Below, in pieces: positions 16,055 to 24,335 of a DNA stretch of 64,000 bases. This DNA is from Cupriavidus nantongensis. Its GTDB lineage: Bacteria > Pseudomonadota > Gammaproteobacteria > Burkholderiales > Burkholderiaceae. How positions within the stretch are numbered: position 1 is the first letter of the stretch; each line of letters starts with the position of its first letter. The position numbers were made by a program, and so were the translations under genes. The stretch covers positions 3,189,642 through 3,253,641 of the forward strand of contig NZ_CP014844.1 of NCBI RefSeq assembly GCF_001598055.1, written 5' to 3'. The notes under the pieces were generated by a model. The model ran no database searches. It worked only from the letters and a program-made list of their open reading frames with translations, and had not been told where the DNA came from.

Positions 16055-17365
16055 TTAGTTCAGTTCTTCCATGCGCAGGCGCGTCACCGCGGACAGCACG
16101 GTGGGCAGTGCCTCGATCCTGGCGATGGCGGCGTTGACGTGCTTCTCGCGCGTGATGTGGGTCAGGATGATGATGTCGGTCTGCGGCTCGCCTTCGCGCG
16201 ATTCCTTCTGCAGCATGGCGTCGATCGAGATCCCGCCCTCGGCCAGGATGCGCGTGATCTCGGCCAGCACGCCGGTCTCGTCGGACACGCGCATGCGCAG
16301 GTAGTACGAGCTGTTGATCTCTTCGATCGGCAGCACCGGCACGCTCGACAGCTCGTCAGGCTGGAACGCCAGGTGCGGCACGCGGTGCTCGGGATCGGCG
16401 GTGTGCAGGCGGGTCACATCGACCAGGTCGGCGATCACCGCCGAGGCGGTCGGCTCGGCGCCGGCGCCCTTGCCGTAGTAGAGCGTGGCGCCGACGGCGT
16501 CGCCCTGCACCAGCACCGCGTTCATCGCGCCTTCCACATTGGCGATCAGGCGCGTGGCCGGCACCAGCGTCGGATGCACGCGCAGCTCGACGCCGTCTTC
16601 GCGGCGGCGGGTGATGCCGAGCAGCTTGATACGGTAGCCCAGTTCTTCGGCGTACTTGATGTCGATGGCCGACAGCTTCGTGATGCCTTCCACGTGGGCC
16701 TTGTCGAACTGCACCGGCATGCCGAAGGCGATCGCGCTCATCAGCGTGACCTTGTGCGCGGCGTCGACGCCCTCGATGTCGAAGGTCGGGTCGGCCTCGG
16801 CGTAGCCCAGCTGCTGCGCTTCCTTCAGGACCGCGTCGAAATCCAGGCCCTTGTCGCGCATCTCGGACAGGATGAAGTTGGTGGTGCCGTTGATGATGCC
16901 GGCGATCCACTGGATGCGGTTGGCGGTCAGGCCTTCGCGCAGCGCCTTGATGATGGGGATGCCGCCGGCCACCGCGGCCTCGAAGGCGACGATCACGCCC
17001 TTCTTGCGCGCGGCCTCGAAGATCTCGTTGCCATGCACGGCCAGCAGCGCCTTGTTGGCGGTGACCACGTGCTTGCCGTTTTCGATCGCCTTGAGCACCA
17101 GCTCGCGCGCAATGCCGTAGCCGCCGATCAGTTCGATGACGATGTCGATGTCGGGGCGGTTGACCACCGCGTTGGCGTCGCTGACGACTTCCACTTCCCC
17201 GTTGGTCAGCTCGCGCGCGCGTTCGGTGTTGAGATCGGCCACCACGGCAATCTCGATGCCGCGGCCGGCGCGGCGACGAATTTCTTCCTGGTTGCGCTTG
17301 AGCACGTTGAACGTGCCGCTACCGACGGTACCGATGCCGAGCAGGCCAACTTTGATGGGGTTCAT
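16055..17365 (-). CDS. hom: Homoserine dehydrogenase
   Basis: This 436-residue enzyme reduces aspartate semialdehyde to homoserine with NAD(P)H. It shows the N-terminal Rossmann motif GLLGIGTVGSG (7-17), a catalytic-domain stretch AAVAGGIPIIK and GIINGTTNFIL, and a C-terminal ACT domain (about 350-430) that normally binds threonine for feedback inhibition. ATG at 17365 (MNPIKV) was preferred to a TTG two codons upstream; AGAAG lies upstream. It is a stand-alone enzyme, not fused to aspartokinase. The gene is 53 bases after alaT and 21 bases before thrC. Confidence 0.96.
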   Translation of the reverse strand: MNPIKVGLLGIGTVGSGTFNVLKRNQEEIRRRAGRGIEIAVVADLNTERARELTNGEVEVVSDANAVVNRPDIDIVIELIGGYGIARELVLKAIENGKHVVTANKALLAVHGNEIFEAARKKGVIVAFEAAVAGGIPIIKALREGLTANRIQWIAGIINGTTNFILSEMRDKGLDFDAVLKEAQQLGYAEADPTFDIEGVDAAHKVTLMSAIAFGMPVQFDKAHVEGITKLSAIDIKYAEELGYRIKLLGITRRREDGVELRVHPTLVPATRLIANVEGAMNAVLVQGDAVGATLYYGKGAGAEPTASAVIADLVDVTRLHTADPEHRVPHLAFQPDELSSVPVLPIEEINSSYYLRMRVSDETGVLAEITRILAEGGISIDAMLQKESREGEPQTDIIILTHITREKHVNAAIARIEALPTVLSAVTRLRMEELN

Positions 17366-17418
17366 GGACAATCTTCTGAGTTGCTAAGGATGGGTTGCGG
17401 CGCGGCCGGCGAAAATAA

Positions 17419-18654
17419 TCAGGCCGCGGCCTTGCCGTGGCGTTTTCGGTAGGCCTCGAGGAAGCGCGCGATGCGGCCGATGGCCTCGCGCAGGTCTTCC
17501 TCGTGCGGCAGGAACACGATGCGGAAATGGTCCGGACGGGCCCAGTTGAAGCCGGAGCCCTGCACCAGCAGCACCTTGGACTCCTGCAGCAGTTCATAGA
17601 TGAACTCCTGGTCGTCCTGCACCGGGTACATCGACAGGTCCAGCTTCGGGAACAGGTACAGCGCCGCCTTGGGCTTGACGCAGGTCACGCCCGGGATCGC
17701 GGTGATCAGTTCGTAGGCCAGGTCGCGCTGGCGGCGCAGGCGCCCGCCTTCGGCGACCAGGTCGTTGATGCTCTGGTAGCCGCCCAGCGCGGTCTGGATC
17801 GCCCACTGGCCCGGCACGTTGGCGCACAGGCGCATCGACGACAGCATGTTCAGGCCTTCGATGTAGTCGATGGCCGGGCGCTTGTCGCCCGACACCACCA
17901 TCCAGCCGGCGCGGTAGCCGCACGAGCGGTAGTTCTTCGACAGGCCGTTGAAAGTCACCGTCAGCACGTCGGTCGACAGCGAGGCGATCGAGGTATGGGT
18001 ATTGCCGTCGTACAGGACCTTGTCGTAGATCTCGTCGGCGAAGATGATCAGCCCATGCTCGCGCGCGATCGCGACGATCTCGAGCAGCAGTTCGTCCGAG
18101 TACAGTGCCCCGGTGGGGTTGTTCGGGTTGATGATGACGATGGCCTTGGTATGCGGCGTGATGCGCGCGCGGATATCGGCCGGGTCGGGCATCCACTCGT
18201 TGGACTCGTCGCAGATATAGTGCACCGGCGTGCCGCCCGACAGGCTGACCGCGGCGGTCCACAGCGGGTAGTCCGGCGCCGGCACCAGCACTTCGTCGCC
18301 GGTATTGAGCAGCGCGTTGACCGCCATCACGATCAGCTCGGAGGCGCCGTTGCCCACATAGATATCGTCCAGGCCGACGCCTTCGATATTTTTTTGCTGG
18401 GTATAGTGCATGATCGCCTTGCGCGCGGCGAAAATGCCCTTGGAATCAGAATAACCTGCCGAATTCGGCAGGTTTCGCATCATGTCCTGCTGAATTTCCT
18501 CCGGCGCATCGAAGCCGAACACGGCCAGGTTGCCGATATTCAGCTTGATGATCTTGTGCCCTTCTTCCTCCATCTGCTTGGCCTTTTCCAGCACCGGCCC
18601 GCGGATGTCGTAGCAAACGTTATTGAGTTTGTTGGATTTCTGGATGGGTTTCAC
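17419..18654 (-). CDS. alaT: Alanine-synthesising aminotransferase AlaT/AlaA
   Basis: This class I PLP aminotransferase makes alanine from pyruvate and glutamate. It aligns by eye with E. coli AlaA over its whole length (411 residues from GTG): NNVCYDIRGPV near the start, PAPDYPLWTAAVSLSGG, IINPNNPTGA, FADEIYDKVLYD and the PLP lysine Lys240 in FNGLSKNYRS. A GTG start at MKPIQKSNK was chosen because homology begins there; the ribosome site is weak and further upstream starts are possible. It heads the alaT-hom-thrC group, an arrangement common in Burkholderiales. Confidence 0.9.
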   Translation of the reverse strand: MKPIQKSNKLNNVCYDIRGPVLEKAKQMEEEGHKIIKLNIGNLAVFGFDAPEEIQQDMMRNLPNSAGYSDSKGIFAARKAIMHYTQQKNIEGVGLDDIYVGNGASELIVMAVNALLNTGDEVLVPAPDYPLWTAAVSLSGGTPVHYICDESNEWMPDPADIRARITPHTKAIVIINPNNPTGALYSDELLLEIVAIAREHGLIIFADEIYDKVLYDGNTHTSIASLSTDVLTVTFNGLSKNYRSCGYRAGWMVVSGDKRPAIDYIEGLNMLSSMRLCANVPGQWAIQTALGGYQSINDLVAEGGRLRRQRDLAYELITAIPGVTCVKPKAALYLFPKLDLSMYPVQDDQEFIYELLQESKVLLVQGSGFNWARPDHFRIVFLPHEEDLREAIGRIARFLEAYRKRHGKAAA

Positions 18655-18969
18655 GGCGATGTCGGGCAAGCGTGGCGTGCCGCGTCGGCGGCACCGGACT
18701 GGGAATCGGGGCGATCTGACAGAATCTGAAAGAATGCGGAGGCGCCGTCCGCTGCGATGCAACGCAAACGTGGCAGACAGGGAGGCAAAAGCTATAATTT
18801 ATCGGATTATGACAGACTTCGGCAGGGATTCTTGCATTGCAGCGTGCGCTGTCCGCGCGCACCGCGGCCGCCTGCCCGCTGTCGTCCATCCATGGCCCGC
18901 CAGGCCCGCCGGCCCGCCGCTCTGCGGACCCGCCCGCCAGCCCGCGCCCGCCACCGCCGAGATCCCCAA
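18655..18969. other. Divergent intergenic region between alaT and the Mth938-like gene
   Basis: This 315-base gap holds the start regions of two divergent genes. A good plus-strand promoter is visible (18770-18798). The rightward part is the untranslated leader of the Mth938-like gene and is very rich in GCCCGCC-type runs. I see no clear minus-strand promoter for alaT, no riboswitch and no small gene. Confidence 0.5.
18770..18798 (+). promoter_or_regulatory. Sigma-70 promoter for the Mth938-like gene
   Basis: GTGGCA (18770-18775, four of six matches to TTGACA) and a perfect TATAAT (18793-18798) are separated by 17 bases. The expected start is near 18805, giving a leader of about 165 bases before the GTG start. 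Confidence 0.7.
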
Positions 18970-19353
18970 GTGAAACTCCACGCCGACCAGCCCCAGTCGC
19001 TCAATACCGTCACGGCCTACGGGCCCGGTTATATCGAAATCAACCTCGTGCGCCACACCAACTCGGTGCTGGTCATGCCGGAGGGCGAAGTCCGGCCCTG
19101 GCCGGTCGACCGCTTCGAAGACCTGGAGCCCGCGCATTTCGAGCAGCTGTCCGAACTGGGACCCGAAGTGGTGCTGCTCGGCACGGGCTCGCGGCTGCGC
19201 TTTCCGCACCCGCGCCTGACCGCGTCGCTGGCGCGCCGCCATGTCGGCGTCGATGCCATGGACATGCAGGCGGCGTGCCGCACCTACAACATCCTGATGG
19301 CCGAGGGCCGCAAGGTGGCGGCGGTGCTGCTGCTCGAGCCCGAGGCCGCCTGA
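18970..19353 (+). CDS. Mth938/NDUFAF3-like domain protein (DUF498)
   Basis: This 127-residue cytoplasmic protein is one compact Mth938-type domain: YGPGYIEINLVRHTNSVLVMPEGEVRPW at the start, then PEVVLLGTGSRLRFPHP and VDAMDMQAACRTYNILMAEGRKVAAVLL. The bacterial family has no fixed biochemical role; the human relative NDUFAF3 assists complex I assembly. The GTG start gives MKLHADQPQS, where homology begins, with GAGA upstream. It is followed 142 bases later by bcp. Function unknown. Confidence 0.82.
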   Translation: MKLHADQPQSLNTVTAYGPGYIEINLVRHTNSVLVMPEGEVRPWPVDRFEDLEPAHFEQLSELGPEVVLLGTGSRLRFPHPRLTASLARRHVGVDAMDMQAACRTYNILMAEGRKVAAVLLLEPEAA

Positions 19354-19495
19354 CGCGGCCACGGCGAAAGTTGAGCAGCCGCCACGCTTGAAGTCCGCGT
19401 GAGGCGCCCCAATCTGCTCGCGCTGAGGCGGCAGCCCCTGTCCCGATTCCAACGATCTCACCGATCCCCTGCCCCTCCCCCAAGGAGCCACAAGC

Positions 19496-19960
19496 ATGAC
19501 CGTCAGTCTCAACAAGGCCATCCCCGACTTCAGCGCGCCGATGACCGGCGACGCCACCTTCCGCCTGGCCGACTACCGCGGCAAGACGGTGGTGCTGTAC
19601 TTCTACCCGAAGGACAACACGCCGGGCTGCACCACCGAGGCAATGAACTTCCGCGACCAGTACGAGGATTTCGAGAAGGCCGGCGTGCACGTGTTCGGCA
19701 TCTCGCGCGACAGCCTGCGCTCGCATGAAAACTTCAAGGCCAAGCTGGAACTGCCGTTCGAACTGATCTCCGATGCCGACGAAAATGTGTGCACATTGTT
19801 CGATGTCATCAAGATGAAAAAGCTGTATGGCAAGGAGCACCGCGGCATCGAGCGCAGCACCTTTGTCATCGACGGCAAGGGCATCCTGCGACACGAGCTG
19901 CGCGGCATCAAGGTGCCCAACCACGTCGACGAAGTGCTGGAGATCGTGCGCGGCCTCTGA
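19496..19960 (+). CDS. bcp: Thioredoxin-dependent peroxiredoxin Bcp/PrxQ
   Basis: Bcp reduces hydrogen peroxide and organic hydroperoxides, with thioredoxin as donor. The 154-residue protein has the peroxidatic Cys45 in DNTPGCTTEA; the CxxxxC resolving cysteine found in many PrxQ proteins is absent (E/A/M occupy the next positions), so it is of the one-Cys or intermolecular type. A second cysteine occurs in DENVCTLFD. CCAAGGAGCCAC gives a strong ribosome site. The protein lacks a signal peptide and acts in the cytoplasm. Confidence 0.93.
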   Translation: MTVSLNKAIPDFSAPMTGDATFRLADYRGKTVVLYFYPKDNTPGCTTEAMNFRDQYEDFEKAGVHVFGISRDSLRSHENFKAKLELPFELISDADENVCTLFDVIKMKKLYGKEHRGIERSTFVIDGKGILRHELRGIKVPNHVDEVLEIVRGL

Positions 19961-20027
19961 CGCAATGCCCGCGTGCCGTTGACCGTAATGGCTTCGATCC
20001 GGACGTGGCAAACGTTGGCAAACCCAA

Positions 20028-20056
20028 TTGCCAAACCCAAAGCCTTCAGATACATT
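20028..20056 (+). promoter_or_regulatory. Sigma-70 promoter of a candidate small RNA
   Basis: TTGCCA (20028-20033, five of six consensus bases) and TACATT (20051-20056, four of six) are separated by exactly 17 bases. The predicted transcription start is near 20063. The terminator at 20166-20203 closes the unit about 140 bases downstream. Confidence 0.6.
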
Positions 20057-20062
20057 GGCCCG

Positions 20063-20203
20063 TAATGAGTTCAGATTCCGGATGCCACGCTGTTTCGACT
20101 CCCCGGCCCAGGCGCTTTGCGCCACAGGCCGGTAGCGGACCTGCCATGTCGGCAGTCCGCCCAAGAGCCGCCACCCCTGTTCCGCAGGCATGGCGGCTTT
20201 TTT
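20063..20203 (+). ncRNA. Candidate structured small RNA, family not recognised
   Basis: About 140 bases between a good promoter and an intrinsic terminator fold into consecutive stems. Stem 1: CCGGCC and GGCGC (20103-20115) pair with GCGCC and GGCCGG (20119-20132) around a TTT loop. Stem 2: GCGGACCTGCC pairs with GGCAGTCCGC (about 20135-20160) with one bulged C. Stem 3: AGCCGCCA (20166-20173) pairs with TGGCGGCT (20191-20198), followed by a T-run to 20203. No open frame is seen. It could be an independent sRNA, or a premature-termination leader of the PIN-PhoH gene that starts 74 bases later. I could not match it to 6S, RsmY/Z or another known family. Confidence 0.5.
20166..20203 (+). terminator. 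Intrinsic terminator before the PIN-PhoH gene
   Basis: An 8-bp stem AGCCGCCA/TGGCGGCT with a 17-base loop is followed directly by six Ts. It would end transcripts from the upstream promoter, or from bcp, before the PIN-PhoH gene. Confidence 0.8.
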
Positions 20204-20276
20204 GTTTGCAGCCACGTCTGTCCTCATCCGCGGACATCCCCGCCCCCTTCTTGTCCCCCTGAAAGGAAAGCCAAGC

Positions 20277-21980
20277 ATGCCGCTGCCTACCATGCCCGCC
20301 AAGCCTGCCCAATTGCTGGATCCGAGCGAGTTTGCTCCGGTCTCCGCGGTGCCTAAGGCCAAAGCCGCCACACAGGGCAAGAAACCTGTGCCGGCGCTCG
20401 AGCGCGTGGCATTGCTGGAAACCGGCGACACGCAGGTGCCTGAAGTCAAGGCCCGCGCCGCCGGCGGCACCCGCGCCCGCAGCACCGAGACACCCGCGGT
20501 ATCGACGCCGGCCGTCAGCGCCGCGCCGGTAAGCCTGGTCAAGCCGTCGACCGGCACCACGCGCCGCGCGCGCAAGGCCGAAGGCCCGAGCAAGCTGTTC
20601 GTGCTCGACACCAACGTGCTGATGCACGACCCGGCCTCGCTGTTCCGCTTCGAAGAGCACGACATCTACCTGCCGATGATGACGCTCGAAGAGCTGGACA
20701 ACCACAAGAAGGGCATGAGCGAAGTCGCGCGCAACGCGCGCATGGTCAGCCGCACGCTCGATTCTCTGGTGGGCGGCACCGACGGCGTGCTCGACGAAGG
20801 CCTGTCGCTGGCCAGCCTGGGCAACCGCGACGCGCAGGGCAAGCTGTTCTTCCAGACGCGCCTGAACGACATCAAGCTGCCCGAAGGCCTGCCGCAGGGC
20901 AAGGCGGACAACCAGATCCTGGGCGTGGTCAGCGCGCTGCAGCAGCAGTATCCCGAGCGCCAGGTGGTGCTGGTGTCGAAAGACATCAACATGCGGATCA
21001 AGGCGCGCGCCCTGGGCCTGCCCGCCGAAGACTACTTCAACGACCAGGTCCTCGAGGACAAGGACCTGCTCTACGCGGGCGTGATGCAGTTGCCCGGCGA
21101 CTTCTGGGCCAGGCACGGCAAGGGCGTCGAAAGCTGGCAGGACCCCAAGTCCGGTGCCATGTTCTACCGCCTCACCGGCCCGCTGGTGCCGTCGTTCCTG
21201 GTCAACCAGTTCGTCTACCTCGAGCCCGTCGACGGCAGCCTGCCGCTCTATGCGCAAGTCAAGGAGATCAACGGCAAGACCGCGCTGCTGCAGACCCTGA
21301 AGGACTACACGCACCACAAGAACAACGTGTGGAGCGTGACCGCGCGCAACCGCGAGCAGAACTTCGCGCTCAACCTGCTGATGAACCCGGACATCGACTT
21401 CGTCACGCTGCTGGGCCAGGCCGGTACCGGCAAGACGCTGCTGGCACTGGCGGCCGGGCTGGAGCAGGTGCTGGACCAGAAGCTCTACAACGAGATCATC
21501 GTCACCCGCGCCACCGTGCCGGTGGGCGAGGACATCGGCTTCCTGCCCGGCACCGAGGAAGAGAAGATGCAGCCGTGGATGGGCGCGTTCGACGACAACC
21601 TCGAAGTGCTGCAGAAGAGCGACGACAGCGCCGGCGACTGGGGCCGCGCCGCGACCCAGGAGCTGATCCGCTCGCGCATCAAGGTCAAGAGCATGAACTT
21701 CATGCGCGGCCGCACCTTCGTCAACAAGTTCGTCATCATCGACGAGGCGCAGAACCTGACGCCCAAGCAGATGAAGACGCTGGTGACACGCGCCGGCCCC
21801 GGCACCAAGATCATCTGCCTCGGCAATATCGCGCAGATCGACACGCCCTACCTGACCGAGGGCTCGTCGGGCCTGACCTACGTGGTCGACCGCTTCAAGG
21901 GCTGGAGCCACAGCGGCCATATCACGCTGGCGCGCGGCGAGCGCTCGCGCCTGGCCGACCACGCCGGCGACGTGCTCTGA
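20277..21980 (+). CDS. PIN-PhoH (PhoH2-type) RNase/ATPase
   Basis: This 567-residue cytoplasmic protein fuses an N-terminal PIN nuclease domain to a C-terminal PhoH ATPase. After a 100-residue Ala/Pro-rich tail, the PIN domain opens with KLFVLDTNVLMHDP (Asp111 as first metal ligand) and keeps acidic residues at EELDNHKKG and SKDINMRIKA. The PhoH domain has Walker A GQAGTGKT near residue 380 and Walker B FVIIDEAQNL near 485. Relatives (mycobacterial PhoH2, Bacillus YlaK) are ATP-dependent, sequence-selective RNA helicase/ribonucleases. Mycobacterial PhoH2 has an antitoxin gene upstream; none is seen here, but a structured RNA candidate occupies that place. GAAAGGA precedes the ATG. Confidence 0.88.
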   Translation: MPLPTMPAKPAQLLDPSEFAPVSAVPKAKAATQGKKPVPALERVALLETGDTQVPEVKARAAGGTRARSTETPAVSTPAVSAAPVSLVKPSTGTTRRARKAEGPSKLFVLDTNVLMHDPASLFRFEEHDIYLPMMTLEELDNHKKGMSEVARNARMVSRTLDSLVGGTDGVLDEGLSLASLGNRDAQGKLFFQTRLNDIKLPEGLPQGKADNQILGVVSALQQQYPERQVVLVSKDINMRIKARALGLPAEDYFNDQVLEDKDLLYAGVMQLPGDFWARHGKGVESWQDPKSGAMFYRLTGPLVPSFLVNQFVYLEPVDGSLPLYAQVKEINGKTALLQTLKDYTHHKNNVWSVTARNREQNFALNLLMNPDIDFVTLLGQAGTGKTLLALAAGLEQVLDQKLYNEIIVTRATVPVGEDIGFLPGTEEEKMQPWMGAFDDNLEVLQKSDDSAGDWGRAATQELIRSRIKVKSMNFMRGRTFVNKFVIIDEAQNLTPKQMKTLVTRAGPGTKIICLGNIAQIDTPYLTEGSSGLTYVVDRFKGWSHSGHITLARGERSRLADHAGDVL

Positions 21981-21984
21981 CGCT

Positions 21985-22035
21985 GACAGCGGGCCCGGGC
22001 ACCCTTCCCCGCGGAAGGGGCCCGGGCCCGCTGTC
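21985..22035. terminator. Very strong palindromic terminator-like hairpin
   Basis: GACAGCGGGCCCGGG (21985-21999) pairs perfectly over 15 bp with its reverse complement at 22021-22035. The enclosed bases form a second stem (CCCTTCC with GGAAGGG around CCGC). The hairpin starts five bases after the PIN-PhoH stop. It lacks a T-run, so it may stop transcription inefficiently or protect the mRNA end. Confidence 0.65.
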
Positions 22036-22110
22036 GTGAGCGGCAAGCGCAATGCGGCTATGATGTCCGCACGTCCGCTTGTTGTCCCGCATCCCCAACT
22101 GGAGGCGTCG

Positions 22111-22518
22111 ATGAACCCACAGCATCTCCGCCGGGCCGCGCTGATCGGCGCCGCCATGGTCCTGGCCGGACCGCTTCAGGCGCGCGCCGCGGCTGACGAA
22201 CTGGTGATCCGCACCATGGGCCCGGTCAGCTATGTCTGCGGCGGTGTCGCCGAAGACGAGCGCCAGGCGCTGGCCGCGCGCGAGAAGGATTTCAATATCG
22301 GCGTCCTGTTCACGCAGGGCGCCGCGGGCGAGTTCCTGTCCGATGTCGCGGTCAGGCTGGTGCGCGACGAGCAGGAGGTCGCAAGCTTCCGCGCCGCCGG
22401 CCCCCGCTGCCTGATACGTGCGCCTGAAGGCAGCTACAATATCGAGGCCAGTTACAAGGGCCAGGCCAAGTCGATCAAGGTCAGCACCGGTACGCGCAAC
22501 GCCCAGCTACGCTGGTAG
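22111..22518 (+). CDS. Secreted small protein of unknown function
   Basis: This 135-residue protein has a Sec signal peptide (MNPQHLRRAALIGAAMVLAG, cleavage after QARA near residue 30). The mature part of about 105 residues is predicted to be mostly beta-strand, ending KSIKVSTGTRNAQLRW; it contains two cysteines (YVCGG and PRCLIRAP), which could form a disulfide in the periplasm. GGAGG precedes the ATG by five bases. The fold may resemble carboxypeptidase-regulatory or Ig-like domains, but that is a guess. Function unknown. Confidence 0.75.
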   Translation: MNPQHLRRAALIGAAMVLAGPLQARAAADELVIRTMGPVSYVCGGVAEDERQALAAREKDFNIGVLFTQGAAGEFLSDVAVRLVRDEQEVASFRAAGPRCLIRAPEGSYNIEASYKGQAKSIKVSTGTRNAQLRW

Positions 22519-22565
22519 CGGCAAGGCTTCCGGTGCGCCGGCAGGCCGGCGACCGGAATCCAGCG

Positions 22566-23246
22566 ATGCCATTGCGCCGTACCCGTAGTTCTTCCAGTCC
22601 TTCCGCACTGCCCGGCCCGCTCACCCGGGCCGGGCTGCCGCTGCTGTGTGCCGCCGCGCTGCTGCTGGCGGCGTGTGCCAGCTCCCCGCCCTCCCGCCAT
22701 GGCAGCTTGCCGCGTGCGCCCGGCAAGCCCATGACCGATCCCAGCGCCGGGTTGGAGGAAATCTCGATCCAGGCGATGTCGCTGGTCGGCACCCCCTACC
22801 GCTACGGCGGCAACACGCCCGATGCCGGCTTCGACTGCAGCGGCCTGGTGCGCTATGTGGTCGCGCGCGCCGCCAATGTGAACTTGCCGCGCACCACCGA
22901 GGCCATGGGCACGCGCGGCAGCTCGCTCGACCGCAGCGAAGTCGCTTCCGGCGACCTGGTGTTCTTCAACACCACCGGCCGCGCCAACTCGCATGTCGGC
23001 ATCTACGTCGGCCAGAACCGCTTTGTCCATGCGCCATCGTCCGGCGGCACCGTGCGCCTGGAGGACATGGGCAAGCCCTACTGGGCCTCGCGCTACAACG
23101 GCGCGCGGCGGGTGGTGGCCGGTGCGGTCAACCTGCCGCCGGCGCCGGCGACACCGGTGCCCGCGCCCGTTCCGGCGCCCCTCGTGCCGGAACCCGCCCC
23201 GCTGCCCGACGACGACGATCCCATCGCCGCCTTCGCCAACCGCTGA
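22566..23246 (+). CDS. NlpC/P60 (C40) cell-wall peptidase lipoprotein
   Basis: This 226-residue protein is a probable murein endopeptidase of the C40 family that cuts peptide cross-links or stems in the periplasm. A hydrophobic segment ends in the lipobox LAAC (about residue 37), predicting an outer-membrane lipoprotein. The catalytic Cys91 lies in GFDCSGLVRYV, His143 in SHVGIYVG, and the third polar residue in HAPSSGG. A Pro-rich tail with PVPAP repeats and an acidic DDDD ends the protein. It resembles E. coli Spr/MepS and NlpC. It is followed by a bidirectional terminator. Confidence 0.88.
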   Translation: MPLRRTRSSSSPSALPGPLTRAGLPLLCAAALLLAACASSPPSRHGSLPRAPGKPMTDPSAGLEEISIQAMSLVGTPYRYGGNTPDAGFDCSGLVRYVVARAANVNLPRTTEAMGTRGSSLDRSEVASGDLVFFNTTGRANSHVGIYVGQNRFVHAPSSGGTVRLEDMGKPYWASRYNGARRVVAGAVNLPPAPATPVPAPVPAPLVPEPAPLPDDDDPIAAFANR

Positions 23247-23265
23247 GCAACCAGCGCGGACAAAC

Positions 23266-23294
23266 AAAAAGCCAGGCATTTGCCTGGCTTTTTG
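23266..23294. terminator. Bidirectional terminator between the C40 peptidase and pit
   Basis: AAAAAGCCAGGCA, TT loop, TGCCTGGCTTTTT form a 13-bp palindrome with A- and T-runs on both flanks. It serves the convergent C40 peptidase and pit genes. Confidence 0.9.
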
Positions 23295-23314
23295 CATCAG
23301 CGGCTAATGCCGCG

Positions 23315-24322
23315 TTACAGGATATGGCGCCCGATCCACCATGCGATCGCCGCCATGAAGGCCGAAGCCGGAATCGTCAGCACCCAGGCCCAGACGATAT
23401 TGCCGGCCACGCCCCAGCGCACCGCCGACATCTTCTGCGACGAGCCAACCCCGACGATGGCGCCGGTGATCGTGTGCGTGGTCGACACCGGCACGCCCAG
23501 CGCCGAGGCAAAGAACAGCGTCAGCGCACCGCCGGTCTCGGCGCAGAAGCCGCCCACCGGCTTGAGCTTGGTGATCTTCTGGCCCATGGTGCGCACGATG
23601 CGCCAGCCGCCGAACAGCGTGCCCATGCCGATGGCCACGTAGCAGCTGACGATCACCCAGGTCGGCGGCGGATCGCCGGCGAGCACGTGGCCGCTGGCGA
23701 TCAGCAGCATCCAGATGATGCCGATGGTCTTCTGCGCATCATTGCCGCCATGGCCCAGGCTGTACAGCGAGGCCGAGACCAGCTGCAGCCGCCGGAACCA
23801 GCGGTCGACGCGCGATGGCGGCGTGCGGAAGAAGGTCCAGCCGACCATCACCATCATCAGCGAACCCAGCAGGAAGCCGAGGAACGGCGACACCAGGATG
23901 AACGCCACGGTCTTCAGCAGGCCGCTGGCCACCAGCGCGCCGGTGCCGGCCTTGGCCACCGCGGCACCGACCAGCCCGCCGATCAGCGCATGCGACGACG
24001 ACGACGGAATGCCGTAGTACCAGGTGATGACGTTCCACGCGATCGCCCCGACCAGCGCGCCGAAGATGACATAGTGGTCGACCACCCCGCCCTGGATGGT
24101 GCCGGTGCCGACCGTGGCCGCCACCTTCAGGTGGAACACAAAGATCGCGACGACGTTGCACATCGCCGCCATCGCCACCGCATGGTGCGGCTTGAGCACG
24201 CCCGTGGACACCACCGTCGCGATCGAGTTGGCCGCGTCGTGGAAGCCGTTCATGAAGTCGAACAGCAAGGCCAGTGCCACCAGCAAGGCGATCACCCACA
24301 GGCTCATTTGTATGGTCTGCAT
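23315..24322 (-). CDS. pit: Low-affinity inorganic phosphate transporter, PiT family
   Basis: This 335-residue inner-membrane protein is a metal-phosphate/proton symporter of the PiT family. It has the duplicated signature of the family: FDFMNGFHDAANSIAT near the N terminus and GVPVSTTHTITGAIVGVG in the second half, with IPSSSSHALIGGLVGA and SLGHGGNDAQKTIG in between. About ten membrane segments are seen. It is 13 bases downstream of the DUF47 gene, the usual order for a PhoU-like partner and Pit. Confidence 0.94.
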   Translation of the reverse strand: MQTIQMSLWVIALLVALALLFDFMNGFHDAANSIATVVSTGVLKPHHAVAMAAMCNVVAIFVFHLKVAATVGTGTIQGGVVDHYVIFGALVGAIAWNVITWYYGIPSSSSHALIGGLVGAAVAKAGTGALVASGLLKTVAFILVSPFLGFLLGSLMMVMVGWTFFRTPPSRVDRWFRRLQLVSASLYSLGHGGNDAQKTIGIIWMLLIASGHVLAGDPPPTWVIVSCYVAIGMGTLFGGWRIVRTMGQKITKLKPVGGFCAETGGALTLFFASALGVPVSTTHTITGAIVGVGSSQKMSAVRWGVAGNIVWAWVLTIPASAFMAAIAWWIGRHIL

Positions 24323-24335
24323 GCCGATTGCCGCC

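Larger units (their letters stand above)
19961..20276 (+). other. Gene-free region upstream of the PIN-PhoH gene
   Basis: This 316-base gap is not empty. It holds a promoter (20028-20056), three strong hairpins in a row and an intrinsic terminator ending at 20203, then the ribosome site GAAAGGAAAG of the next gene. No open frame with a ribosome site is seen in it. The parts are listed separately. Confidence 0.6.

Noticed and set aside
14456..17452. A long plus-strand open frame opposite thrC and hom.
   Set aside because: Its composition (His, Arg, Gly, Val, Gln) is the reverse-strand shadow of the real genes; no motif is recognisable.
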